A stretch of DNA of 64,000 nt, from the NCBI RefSeq assembly GCF_027531545.1, contig NZ_JAPZSC010000018.1:124001-188000 (forward strand), read 5' to 3'. The position numbers were made by a program, and so were the translations under genes. Position 1 is the first letter of the stretch; each line of letters begins with the position of its first letter. Below are positions 10,001 to 18,039 of the stretch, one piece after another. Source of the stretch: Silanimonas sp. Lineage in GTDB: Bacteria; Pseudomonadota; Gammaproteobacteria; Xanthomonadales; Xanthomonadaceae. A model generated the notes under the pieces. The model saw only the letters and a list, made by a program, of their open reading frames with translations, did no database searches and was not told the origin of the DNA.

Positions 10001-10159
10001 GCGGTGCTGCAGCTGGCCGACGCGGCCCTATATGCAGCGAAATCGCGGGGCCGGAACCGCTGGGTCGGCGTGACGGCCATCCCCGCCGCCGTGGCGGGAT
10101 CGGGCGACGCGGCCGATTGGCTGGGCCATCCGGACACCGTGGTGCGGCAGTCCGACTGA
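7040..10159 (+). CDS. Membrane diguanylate cyclase with periplasmic beta-propeller and Y_Y_Y sensor
   Basis: A 1039-residue sensor. After an N-terminal signal/anchor segment (about 18-42) comes a long run of two-component-regulator propeller repeats (recurring GxLWVGTxxGL patterns, about 55-690). Then follow a Y_Y_Y domain (YRYRLAGYDPDWLPTD), one membrane helix near 787-805, a short coiled coil and a C-terminal GGDEF domain. The cyclase site reads GGEEF at 921-925 and the product-inhibition site RxxD is present at R912-D915, so it should be an active, feedback-controlled c-di-GMP synthase. GTG start at 7040, with a GGAACGGGG ribosome site ahead of it. It ends 9 bases from the convergent fleQ. 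The ligand sensed by the propeller is unknown. Confidence 0.92.
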   Translation: MPHAPELNARSPLDTPRAHRRLARWWIATAFALAAAFTGANARAEVTDTATVPTFLSVPGIPRDVVPSLAQDGEGFLWVGTGDGLARYDGYRLKSVEREGSDPLARNMGWIRTMVTGPDGRVWMGTESAGLAVYDPDQRRILNLGGPEAGPQHAIIALALDGERRVWIGTVGGGLLRYDEGRKHFERLALPALAQDDVHASAITRGKDGTMWIGHRHGLARWRPGAAAAEVVALPPHPRVNGPDTVQALLATEEGRLWLGTQHGDLGILEANDAFRWLPAAERGGIQALAFDGHGQLWVGHRSGLDLIDPASGALRQRLRHRGDQPGGLAGNDVTQILRAANGAMWVAGYGVGLQRHASSPAIAIRGPDANPDSPLGYADVRALVALDAERILAATATGRVAVLDAALRVQGAWPAPGPAIEAMARDATGDLWMAGGGRAWRFSPEGRIRGQWDTEAGRSIFLRAGPDGTLWLGADRGLLRLRPGASAFEPVTDRGGTPLAEEIFAMTADGKGGWWVGGRAGLFRIVAGENVLTPTEAAPGHELGFPLVLGLLLDRRGQLWVDTPVAGLHRLEGVDAQGRLRFERISVRHGIVGRPFGANLHEDERGRLWSQAFIYDPSADRLDELRPADGVQIGTPWFGADARLPDGRLLFGGSRGVMRVDPRRFEVSEAQPPLVVTGLRIDGLPHRPRSLREGLVLPPGRRSFGVEFAALEYADPQRVRYRYRLAGYDPDWLPTDASFRSPSYSELRPGAYTFEVQATNRNGIWNPKTLRLPVTVQPRWWQTLWAHWAFGLLVIAAVSGVVRLRTAQLRRRQGVLEAMVAERTRELEEASLTDPLTGLRNRRHLMRHIEDDLRRARAPTRSTRPNGRQSADLLVFVIDLDHFKTINDRYGHAIGDALLVQTAGTLRHLFREGDTLVRWGGEEFLVIARDSDRHRAGELAERLRCELRDMALRLPGDEDASVSITASIGFVAYPPDRSTPDAWSLDAVLQLADAALYAAKSRGRNRWVGVTAIPAAVAGSGDAADWLGHPDTVVRQSD

Positions 10160-10168
10160 GCCGGGCGA

Positions 10169-11667
<1,499 letters not shown>

Positions 11668-11671
<4 letters not shown>

Positions 11672-12054
11672 GCGCCGCCCTGCGGCGTCCCGGCGCGGGA
11701 GTCGATGATCGGCAGCAGCTCGGCGATGTAGTTGAGCTTGCTGATGAAGGCGTCGGCGCCGGCGCGCTGCGAGTGCTCGCGGTGCTCGACGTCGTCGAAG
11801 TGCGAGGCGATGACGACGAAGGGCGGTTCGTCCTGCGCCTTGATCAGGCGCGTGGCCTGCAGGCCGCCCATCTCCGGCATGGCCAGGTCGAGGACGACGA
11901 GGTCCGGCTTCAGTTCATCGGCCAGGGCCACCGCTTCGATGCCGTTGCGGCCGCGGCCGACGATGGCCACATGCGCCACGCGCCGCAGATGGCGCTCCGC
12001 CGCGTTCAGGAACGCGTCGTGGTCGTCGACGATGAGCAGGCGGATCAGGGTCAT
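11668..12054 (-). CDS. Single-domain response regulator
   Basis: A 128-residue CheY-like receiver with no output domain. It has the acidic pair D10-D11, phospho-acceptor Asp56 in [13 protein letters not shown], a Ser in the Thr/Ser switch position (VIASH) and the conserved Lys in AFISK. It lies between rpoN and fleQ and overlaps fleQ by 4 bases. A receiver gene in this slot is typical of the xanthomonad rpoN2-fleQ locus, so a role in flagellar control is likely. The partner kinase is not obvious; the histidine kinase at 44630 behind flgMN is one candidate. Confidence 0.9.
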
Positions 12055-12093
12055 GGCAACGGGCTCGCGGCGCCGCGGGCGGCGTGGAACCGG

Positions 12094-13497
12094 TCAGGCC
12101 GCGCGGGCCGCGAGGCCCCGCTGCCGCGCCGGCGGGATGTTCAGTTGCTCACGATACTTGGCGACGGTGCGGCGGGCCACCTGCACGCCGCGGCGGGCGA
12201 GCAGGGCCACCAGCACGTCGTCGGCCAGCGGCGAGGCCGGCAGCTCGGCATCGATCAGCTTCTTGACCAGCGCGCGGATGGCCACCCCAGCGATCGCGCT
12301 GCCCTCCAGCTTCACGCCGAAGAAGCGCTTCAGTTCGAACAGGCCGCGGGGGGTCTGCAGGTACTTGCCGGTGGTGATGCGGGAGACGGTGCTCTCGTGC
12401 ACGCCGACGTCGGCGGCGATCTCCTTCAGCGTGAGCGGCAGCAGGCCCTCTTCGCCGCGCTCGAGGAAGGCCTGCTGGCGCGCCACCACGGCGCGGGCGA
12501 CCTTGATCAGGGTGTCGTGGCGCTGGGCGATGCCCCGGGCCAGCCAGCGCGCTTCGTTCATCAGAGCCTTGAGGTGCTGCACGGAGGGCGAATCACCGGC
12601 TTCCGACAGCGCGCTCTCGTACTCGCTGGCCACGCGCACCCGCGGGGCGGTCTGCGGGTTCAGCGCGACGTGCCAGCGGCCGTCCGCCGGCCACGCGACG
12701 ACGTCGGGCAGCACGTGCACCTGCTCGTCGGCCAGCAGGGGCTCGCCGGGCTTCGGGTTCAAGGATTGGATCAGGCGGGCGGCGACGCGCAACGCCTCCA
12801 TCGGCGCACCGTGCACGGCGGCCAGGGCCGGCCAGTCGCGCTGGGCGACGAGGGCCAGGCTGCGATCGATCATGTCGCGGGCCAGCACCACCCCGGCGTC
12901 CTTCGCCGGCAGGTCGTGGATCTGGGCCAGCAGGCACTCGCGCAGATCGACGGCGGCGAGGCCGGCCGGCGTGCCGTGCAGAAGGCGCTGGCGGATGGCC
13001 TCAGCGCGGCCCTTGCGGAGGCCAAGCGCGGCGGTGATGTCGGCATCGATGGCGTCACGGTCGCCGGCGAGGTAGCCGGAGTCCGCCGTGCGCTCCAGCC
13101 ATGCGGCGGCGATGGCGAGGTCGGCGTCCTTCAGCTCCATGGCCAGGCCTTCGAGCACCCGCAGGGCCGGGTCGTTGCTGACCGGCGCGGCGACGCGCGA
13201 CAGGCGGTCCTCGCCCTCTTCCGGGTCGAAGCCGCTGGCCATGCCGGGCGTCGACCAGAGGTCGGGCAGTTCGTCGAAGGCCGCGGTTTCCTGCGCAGCG
13301 CGCTCCTGCGGGGTGAGCTCGGGCAGCGAGGCCTCGGACTCGTCCTCCTCGCGCTCCAGCATCGGGTTTTGGGCGAGGGCCTCGGCCAGCTCCTGCTCCA
13401 GCTCGAGGCCGGTGAGGCCGAGCAGGCGGATCGACTGCAGCACCTGCGCGTTGAGGCTCTGCGACTGGGACTGGGTGGCGGCGAGGCGGTTCTTCAT
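12094..13497 (-). CDS. rpoN: RNA polymerase sigma-54 factor (flagellar-locus copy)
   Basis: A 467-residue sigma-54. It has the glutamine-rich N-terminal activator-response region (SLNAQVLQSIRLLGLTGLEL), an acidic region II, a core-binding domain, a helix-turn-helix region (VGVHESTVSRITTGKYLQTP) and a perfect RpoN box ARRTVAKYRE at about 441-450, which contacts the -24 element. ATG 13497 puts the standard MKNRLAATQSQSQ leader first; a longer open frame upstream has no family similarity. It is not next to ptsN or lptB, the usual site of the housekeeping rpoN, so this is probably the flagellar paralogue (rpoN2 of Xanthomonas). It carries its own sigma-54 promoter (13531-13545). Confidence 0.93.
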   Translation of the reverse strand: MKNRLAATQSQSQSLNAQVLQSIRLLGLTGLELEQELAEALAQNPMLEREEDESEASLPELTPQERAAQETAAFDELPDLWSTPGMASGFDPEEGEDRLSRVAAPVSNDPALRVLEGLAMELKDADLAIAAAWLERTADSGYLAGDRDAIDADITAALGLRKGRAEAIRQRLLHGTPAGLAAVDLRECLLAQIHDLPAKDAGVVLARDMIDRSLALVAQRDWPALAAVHGAPMEALRVAARLIQSLNPKPGEPLLADEQVHVLPDVVAWPADGRWHVALNPQTAPRVRVASEYESALSEAGDSPSVQHLKALMNEARWLARGIAQRHDTLIKVARAVVARQQAFLERGEEGLLPLTLKEIAADVGVHESTVSRITTGKYLQTPRGLFELKRFFGVKLEGSAIAGVAIRALVKKLIDAELPASPLADDVLVALLARRGVQVARRTVAKYREQLNIPPARQRGLAARAA

Positions 13498-13530
13498 GGC
13501 GGCACTTCCGAGGAGGTGCCGAAGCGGGAT

Positions 13531-13545
13531 GCAAGGGGCGTGCCA
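13531..13545 (-). promoter_or_regulatory. Sigma-54 promoter of rpoN
   Basis: Read on the minus strand the site is TGGCACGCCCCTTGC: a consensus -24 (TGGCAC), five bases, and a consensus -12 (TTGC), with exact GG-N10-GC spacing. It ends 34 bases before the rpoN start codon, giving a leader of about 20 bases. It implies that RpoN transcribes its own gene, and with it the downstream receiver and fleQ. Confidence 0.8.
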
Positions 13546-13579
13546 ACGAGGGGTGGCGGGATTCCGGCGACCCGGAGCC

Positions 13580-13617
13580 AGCCCCGGGCCGAGCCCGCGG
13601 CCGACCCCTCCGGGGCT
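13580..13617 (-). terminator. Possible stem-loop at the end of the modification operon
   Basis: AGCCCCGG at 13580-13587 and CCGGGGCT at 13610-13617 form a perfect 8-base stem with a 22-base, very GC-rich loop, overlapping the stop codon of the methyltransferase gene. There is no T-run, so it is not a classical intrinsic terminator. It may attenuate read-through from the modification operon into rpoN. Confidence 0.3.
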
Positions 13618-14198
13618 CAATCCACCGGCTGGAAGCGCATGTCCCGCGGGTCGGACTCGTCGAGGCCCTCGCGGTGACGGCGCAGCACCACGCCGTATTC
13701 CAGCGGGAAGAGGTTGCGGTCCGGAGTGTTGAGCTTGTCGAAGGACACGGTCTCGAAGTCGCGGAACAGCACCTTCAGGCCAAACTCGGTGAAGCGCCAG
13801 CAGTCCGGGATCGGGCCATGGATGCGGGCATTGAGCGGCGTGGTGACCAGCAGGTGCCCGCCCACCTTCAGGATGCGGCGCAGCTCGCGCACGGCGGCGA
13901 ACGGATCGACGACGTGTTCGAGCACCTCGGTGCACATCAGCGCATCGAACTGGCCATCGGCCAAGTGCGGGTTGTACCGGGTGATGTCGGCGACGACATC
14001 GGGCTTCGTGTCGGGCGTGATGTCGAGCGTGACGACGCGGAAAGCCTTCAGCTCGGGAATGTCCTTGCCCTGGTTGCCGATGTCACAGACCACGTCGCCG
14101 TCGCGCAGGTACTGCGCCACGAATGCCTCGCGGGTGCGGGTGATGAAATCCCGCGCCACCGGGAAGCTTTGCAGGTCGAAGGCCGAAGGCAGGGTCAT
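13617..14198 (-). CDS. Class I SAM-dependent methyltransferase
   Basis: A 193-residue protein of the Methyltransf_11 type. The SAM site is VVCDIGNQGKDI (about 37-48, an unusual motif I with N-Q-G-K in place of the usual G-x-G). It is followed by VVTLDITPD, the post-I acidic segment DALMCTEVLEHVVDP and the motif III strand GGHLLVTTPL. ATG 14198 is chosen because GGAG lies 8 bases upstream; a longer frame from 14237 would bury that site. It is the last gene of the modification operon and is best read as an O- or N-methyltransferase decorating the sugar or its acyl group, but the acceptor is not visible from sequence. Confidence 0.82.
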   Translation of the reverse strand: MTLPSAFDLQSFPVARDFITRTREAFVAQYLRDGDVVCDIGNQGKDIPELKAFRVVTLDITPDTKPDVVADITRYNPHLADGQFDALMCTEVLEHVVDPFAAVRELRRILKVGGHLLVTTPLNARIHGPIPDCWRFTEFGLKVLFRDFETVSFDKLNTPDRNLFPLEYGVVLRRHREGLDESDPRDMRFQPVD

Positions 14199-14273
14199 CA
14201 GGAACTCCAGGAAACCAAGGGCAAGGCCGGGGCGCACGTGCGGCGCTGTTGGCGGAATCGGGGCATACGGGCG

Positions 14274-14954
14274 TCAGGTGTCGCCATCACGGTCGGCTCC
14301 GTCGTCGATGACGCGGGCCGGATTGCCGAACACGGTGGCGCGCTGCGGCACGCGCCGCAGCACGACGCTGCCCAGCCCCACCGTGGCCCAGGCGCCGACG
14401 GCCTTGCCGGGGTGCACCATGCTGCCCGCGCCGAACAGCACGCCCTCGCCCACCGCGACGTGGCCGTTGATGGCCACGTTGCCGAGCAGGCTGCAGTAAT
14501 CGCCAACCACGGCGTCATGGCCAACGCCGCAGGAGGAATTCACCAGCACGTGGGCACCGATGCGGCTGTCGGTGGAGATCCGGCAGCACGGGCAGATGAC
14601 GGTGCCCGCACCCATGACGGCATTCAGTCCGACGTTCGCGCTGTCGTGGACGAAGGTTTCCGCGGTCCAGCCGAGGGCATCGAGCGACAGGGCGATGCGG
14701 CGCTTCGCCGCCGGGTCGGCGATGGCGATGACGTAGCGCGGCGGTGCGCCTTCGAAGGCCTCGGGCCGCAGCACTGGCAGTCCATGGCAGGTTTCGCCTG
14801 GCGCGGCCTGTTCGGTCACGAAGGCGTGCACCCGGTAGCGCTGCCGTGTGGCCTCGCCGCAACCGGCGATCCAGCCGAGCAGTTCGCGGCCCAAGCCGCC
14901 GGCACCGACGATGACGAAGGGCGCGCTGGGCGCCGTGGTCGGGGCGGGCCTCAT
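14274..14954 (-). CDS. NeuD/PglD-like sugar O- or N-acyltransferase
   Basis: A 226-residue enzyme with an N-terminal Rossmann-like nucleotide-sugar-binding domain (VIVGAGGLGRELLGWI, about 13-28) and a C-terminal left-handed beta-helix of hexapeptide repeats (from AVMGAGTVICP to GLGSVVLRRVP). In the NeuD/PglD family this fold moves an acetyl or acyl group from CoA to an amino sugar. The catalytic His and the family SSxxHD region appear as VNSSCGVGHDAVVGD. Here it could instead take the acyl chain built by the carrier proteins upstream; that is inference. It overlaps the upstream SDR by 4 bases (ATGA). Confidence 0.85.
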   Translation of the reverse strand: MRPAPTTAPSAPFVIVGAGGLGRELLGWIAGCGEATRQRYRVHAFVTEQAAPGETCHGLPVLRPEAFEGAPPRYVIAIADPAAKRRIALSLDALGWTAETFVHDSANVGLNAVMGAGTVICPCCRISTDSRIGAHVLVNSSCGVGHDAVVGDYCSLLGNVAINGHVAVGEGVLFGAGSMVHPGKAVGAWATVGLGSVVLRRVPQRATVFGNPARVIDDGADRDGDT

Positions 14955-15706
14955 GCCGAAATGTTGGCCGTGCGGCCGCCGTCGACCACCAGCTGCTGGC
15001 CGGTGATCCAGCGTGCCTGGTCGGACAGCAGGAACTCGACCGCGTCGATGACGTCACGCGGCTCGCCGACGCCCAGCGGGTAGTCGCGCAGCAGGCGGGC
15101 CGCGGTGTCCGGATCGTCGAACATGCCGGCGGTCATCGGCGTGCGCACGGCGCCGGGCAACACCGAGTTGGCGCGCACGTCGGGCGCCAGTTCGACGGCT
15201 AGCGAGCGCATCAACGCATCGAGCGCAGCCTTGCTCGCGCTGTAGGCGGAGAAGCCCTTGGCACCGAACTGCGCGGCGATGGTCGAGATGAAGACGACGT
15301 TGCTCAGTCGCTTGTGGTTGACGTCCTTGCGCATCAGCAGGCGGGTGATCTCGAAGGCCGAGAGCACGTTCGTGGCCATCACCTGCTGCGCGTGCGCGGC
15401 CGTGATGCTGCGCAGCGGCAGCACCGAGAGCGTACCGGCGCAGTGCACGAAGGCCTCGATGCAGGCCGGCTGGGCGGCGAGGCAGGCGCCAAGGCTGGCC
15501 GCGATGCCGTCCACATCCGCCAGGTCGTGGCACCAAGCGAGGTGCTGCTCCGGCGACTCGCAAGCAAGACGCGTGGCCTCGAGGCGTTCGCGATCGCGGC
15601 CCGCCAGCACCAGCCGATGCCGGCGCGAGAGCGCGATCGCCATCTCGCGGCCAATGCCTGAAGAGGCGCCGGTGAGGAGAAGGAAAGGTGGAAGCACGTC
15701 GGCCAT
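14951..15706 (-). CDS. SDR family oxidoreductase (FabG-like), second copy
   Basis: A 251-residue classical short-chain dehydrogenase/reductase. It has the cofactor motif TGASSGIG (about 13-20), an Asn-Val-Leu helix region, the catalytic Ser in FISTIAAQ and the YSASK Tyr-Lys pair, and ends with the classical WITGQQLVVDGG. The length is normal. In the carrier-protein operon it is a candidate for reducing a 3-oxoacyl thioester, or a keto sugar. The 24-base gap to the SDR upstream and the 4-base overlap with the acyltransferase downstream place it in the operon. Confidence 0.88.
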   Translation of the reverse strand: MADVLPPFLLLTGASSGIGREMAIALSRRHRLVLAGRDRERLEATRLACESPEQHLAWCHDLADVDGIAASLGACLAAQPACIEAFVHCAGTLSVLPLRSITAAHAQQVMATNVLSAFEITRLLMRKDVNHKRLSNVVFISTIAAQFGAKGFSAYSASKAALDALMRSLAVELAPDVRANSVLPGAVRTPMTAGMFDDPDTAARLLRDYPLGVGEPRDVIDAVEFLLSDQARWITGQQLVVDGGRTANISA

Positions 15707-15730
15707 GGGGCAAGTCTGTCCTTTTGGCGA

Positions 15731-16513
15731 TCAGTGCGCGAGGTAGCCGCCATCGACCACCAGCACCGTACCGGTGATCCAACGGCCGGTGTCGGCGGCG
15801 AGGAAAACCACGGCGTTGGCGATGTCCTCGGGCTCACCGAAGCCGAGGGGATGCTGGGCCTCCACGGCCTCGCGCTGCCCCGGCTCCCAGAGCCGCTCAG
15901 TGCGCTCCAGCAGCGGCGTGCGCACGAAGCCCGGGGCGATGCAGTTGACGCGAATGCGCTTCGGCGCGAGCTCGACCGACAGCGTGCGCGCCATGCCGTG
16001 CAGGGCCGCCTTGCTGGCCGCATAGGCCACGGCACCGGGAGAACCGGCCATGGCCATGACGCTGGAGATGAAAACCAAGGCGCCGTGTTCTCCGGCATAC
16101 ACCTTGCGGCTGGCGAGCGCGCTCGACAGGGCCAGCGCGGCTTCGGTGTTGACCGCGAAAAGCTCTCGAGCGCGTTCGAGTTTGAGCGTGCGCACCGGCA
16201 TCACGCTCTGGAGGCCGGCGCAGTGGACGATGCCGTGCAACGGGCCTTGCGCGGCCACACAGCCTTCGACCATCGGGCCGATGGCGTCGGTGTCGCGCAG
16301 ATCGAAGGGCGTCGCCTGCACCACGCCACGCGCGAGAAGCGCGGCGCGCACGCCCTCGAGGGCCGCCGCGTCGACATCGACCAGGCTCAGGCGCGCCCCC
16401 AGCAGGGCCATCCGCTCGGCGACCGCGCGACCGATGCCGGAAGCGGCGCCCGTCACGAGGTAATGCCGGCCCGACAGGTCGAGCGGGTTGAACGCCGCCT
16501 CGCCCACGGTCAC
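15731..16513 (-). CDS. SDR family oxidoreductase (FabG-like), first copy
   Basis: A 260-residue classical SDR with TGAASGIGRAVAE (about 21-33), the catalytic Ser in FISSVMAMAG, YAASKAALHG carrying Tyr and Lys, and the C-terminal WITGTVLVVDGG. It shares the fold and many motifs with the SDR 25 bases downstream, but the two differ enough that they look like separate recruits or an old duplication. It overlaps the upstream acyl carrier gene by 4 bases (GTGA), so reduction of a carrier-bound oxoacyl chain is the natural first guess. Starts at GTG 16513. Confidence 0.88.
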   Translation of the reverse strand: MTVGEAAFNPLDLSGRHYLVTGAASGIGRAVAERMALLGARLSLVDVDAAALEGVRAALLARGVVQATPFDLRDTDAIGPMVEGCVAAQGPLHGIVHCAGLQSVMPVRTLKLERARELFAVNTEAALALSSALASRKVYAGEHGALVFISSVMAMAGSPGAVAYAASKAALHGMARTLSVELAPKRIRVNCIAPGFVRTPLLERTERLWEPGQREAVEAQHPLGFGEPEDIANAVVFLAADTGRWITGTVLVVDGGYLAH

Positions 16514-16734
16514 GCCGCGGCGCGCCGGCCGAGGATCAGGTCGTACAGCGCCTGCACCGTGTCGACCTTGCGGACCTCCTGCGCGGTGACCTTGGCACCG
16601 AAGGACGTGTCCGCCATCGCCACGACCGACAGCACGGCCAGCGAATCCCAGGCGTCGAACGCGTCGAGCACAGCATCGGCGGCCACCGCGTCGGCCTCGA
16701 GGATCTCGGCCATCTCGGCGAGGAATTCATCCAT
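16510..16734 (-). CDS. Acyl carrier protein (second in operon)
   Basis: A 74-residue acidic helical protein with the phosphopantetheine attachment Ser31 in AWDSLAVLSVV. It belongs to the discrete acyl carrier proteins of secondary pathways rather than AcpP (no GADSLDTVEL). It overlaps the KAS III gene upstream by 8 bases and the first SDR downstream by 4. Probable role: carry the chain made by KAS III while the SDRs act on it. Confidence 0.88.
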   Translation of the reverse strand: MDEFLAEMAEILEADAVAADAVLDAFDAWDSLAVLSVVAMADTSFGAKVTAQEVRKVDTVQALYDLILGRRAAA

Positions 16735-17815
16735 GGTCTGCTCCTTGGGGCGGGAAATCGATCATCTCGCCGAATTCGAGGGGGCCGAGCGGCATCAGCA
16801 GGGCACTCCATGTGAGGCCCACGCCGAAGCCGCCGAAGCACACCGTCAGGGTCTCGCGGCGCAGGCGCTCGGCGAAGTTGGAGGCGGTGGCGACGGGGAT
16901 GGTGACGCCGCTGGAATTGCCGTAGTGCTCCACCACGTTCGACGGCATCTTCTCGTAGGGGATGCCCAGCTTCTCGGCGAGCTTGTGCAGCATGAAGCGG
17001 TTGGGCTGGTGGAAGAGGAACGCGTCCACCGCGTCGACCGAGGTGCCGGTATCGCGCAGCAATGCATCGACGAGCGCCGGTACCTCGGTCATCACGAAGT
17101 TGAAAACCGCCGAGCCGTCCATCACCAGATGGTCCGCGGCACGGACGTTGCCTTCGGCATCCTCGTGCATCGCCGCGGTTTCGGCACTGCAGGGCTGGCG
17201 CAACCCTCCGGCCGGGATGGTCAGGGCGCCGCCGCGGCTGCCGTCCATCTTCAGGCTGGCGTGGATCACGCCGGCGGTCGGATCGCGCTCGACGATGGTG
17301 ATCGCCGCGCCGTCGCCGATCAGCGGGTAGCTGTTGCGGTCGCGCGGCGAGACTTTGCGGCTGAGCACATCGCCGTTCACCAGGGCGACCTTGGTGATGG
17401 CGGGCTGCTCGAGCAGCATGAACGCCTGCATCAACCCGATGACAAACCCCGCGCAGCCCTGGTTGATGTCGAGGCAGAACACGTCGTGGCCGAGGCCGAG
17501 GCGGCCATGGATCACGCTGGCCGTGCCCGGCATCAGGTAGTCCGGCGACTGGGTGACCACGACCAAGGCGCCAATATCGGACGGCGCGAGATGGCCCCGC
17601 GCGAACAGGTGCTCGAAGCCCGCGACCGCGAGGTCCGAGACGCACACCGGGCCGTCGACGATGCGCCGACGGTCGTAGCCCATCACCGCCTTCAGCTTGA
17701 GGGAGCGTGCCGGGCTGAAGTTGTAGTTCGCCATCTCGTCGACGAACAGACGCTCATACGCCGGCAGGACCGTGAGCAGCCCGGTGATGCGCTTGCCGGC
17801 GAAACGGAGGTTCAC
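16727..17815 (-). CDS. 3-oxoacyl-ACP synthase III (KAS III) family enzyme
   Basis: A 362-residue thiolase-fold enzyme. The catalytic triad is visible: Cys near residue 120 in DINQGCAGF, His in FLFHQPNRFML, and Asn in EHYGNSSGVTIP. It ends with the FGGFGVGLTWSA segment. This would carry out one decarboxylative condensation between a starter thioester and a malonyl carrier. The GTG at 17815 overlaps the first carrier's stop (GTGA) and begins with the family N terminus VNLRFAGKRI; the longer frame upstream is out of family. Related KAS III genes accompany flagellin-glycan genes in plant-pathogenic pseudomonads, where an acyl amido-sugar (modified viosamine) is made. Confidence 0.9.
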   Translation of the reverse strand: MNLRFAGKRITGLLTVLPAYERLFVDEMANYNFSPARSLKLKAVMGYDRRRIVDGPVCVSDLAVAGFEHLFARGHLAPSDIGALVVVTQSPDYLMPGTASVIHGRLGLGHDVFCLDINQGCAGFVIGLMQAFMLLEQPAITKVALVNGDVLSRKVSPRDRNSYPLIGDGAAITIVERDPTAGVIHASLKMDGSRGGALTIPAGGLRQPCSAETAAMHEDAEGNVRAADHLVMDGSAVFNFVMTEVPALVDALLRDTGTSVDAVDAFLFHQPNRFMLHKLAEKLGIPYEKMPSNVVEHYGNSSGVTIPVATASNFAERLRRETLTVCFGGFGVGLTWSALLMPLGPLEFGEMIDFPPQGADHG

Positions 17816-18039
17816 GGACGGACCCCAGCCTCGCCGAGCAGGCGCTCGATGGCCTCGAGGTTGCGGAAGTTCTCCGGGACGATAGCCATGCCGTCGATGC
17901 AGATGCCGTAGGTCGTCTCGAGGTCGGCCACGAGGGTGATGAGGTCGAGCGAATCGAGCAGGCCGTCGCCGAAGAAATCGGCGGACTGGCGGAAGTCGAA
18001 CTCGGGGCGGATGGCGGAGAGCAGGTCGAGCACGCTCAT
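17812..18039 (-). CDS. Acyl carrier protein (first in operon)
   Basis: A 75-residue carrier protein with the attachment Ser30 in DGLLDSLDLITLV, a motif closer to D-alanyl/peptidyl-type carriers than to AcpP. It overlaps the adenylating ligase upstream by 4 bases (ATGA) and the KAS III gene downstream by 4 bases (GTGA). The natural reading is that the ligase loads this carrier and KAS III uses the result. ATG 18039 is chosen by this overlap and by family length. Confidence 0.88.
   Translation of the reverse strand: MSVLDLLSAIRPEFDFRQSADFFGDGLLDSLDLITLVADLETTYGICIDGMAIVPENFRNLEAIERLLGEAGVRP

Noticed and set aside
12094-13497. Possibility that rpoN is broken or truncated
   Set aside because: All regions, including the N-terminal Gln-rich part, helix-turn-helix and a perfect RpoN box, are present in one frame at normal length.
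15734-17911. Open frame of 725 codons antisense to the SDR-ACP-KAS III genes
   Set aside because: Repetitive Arg/His/Gln/Ala composition with no recognisable motif, opposite to well-supported genes.
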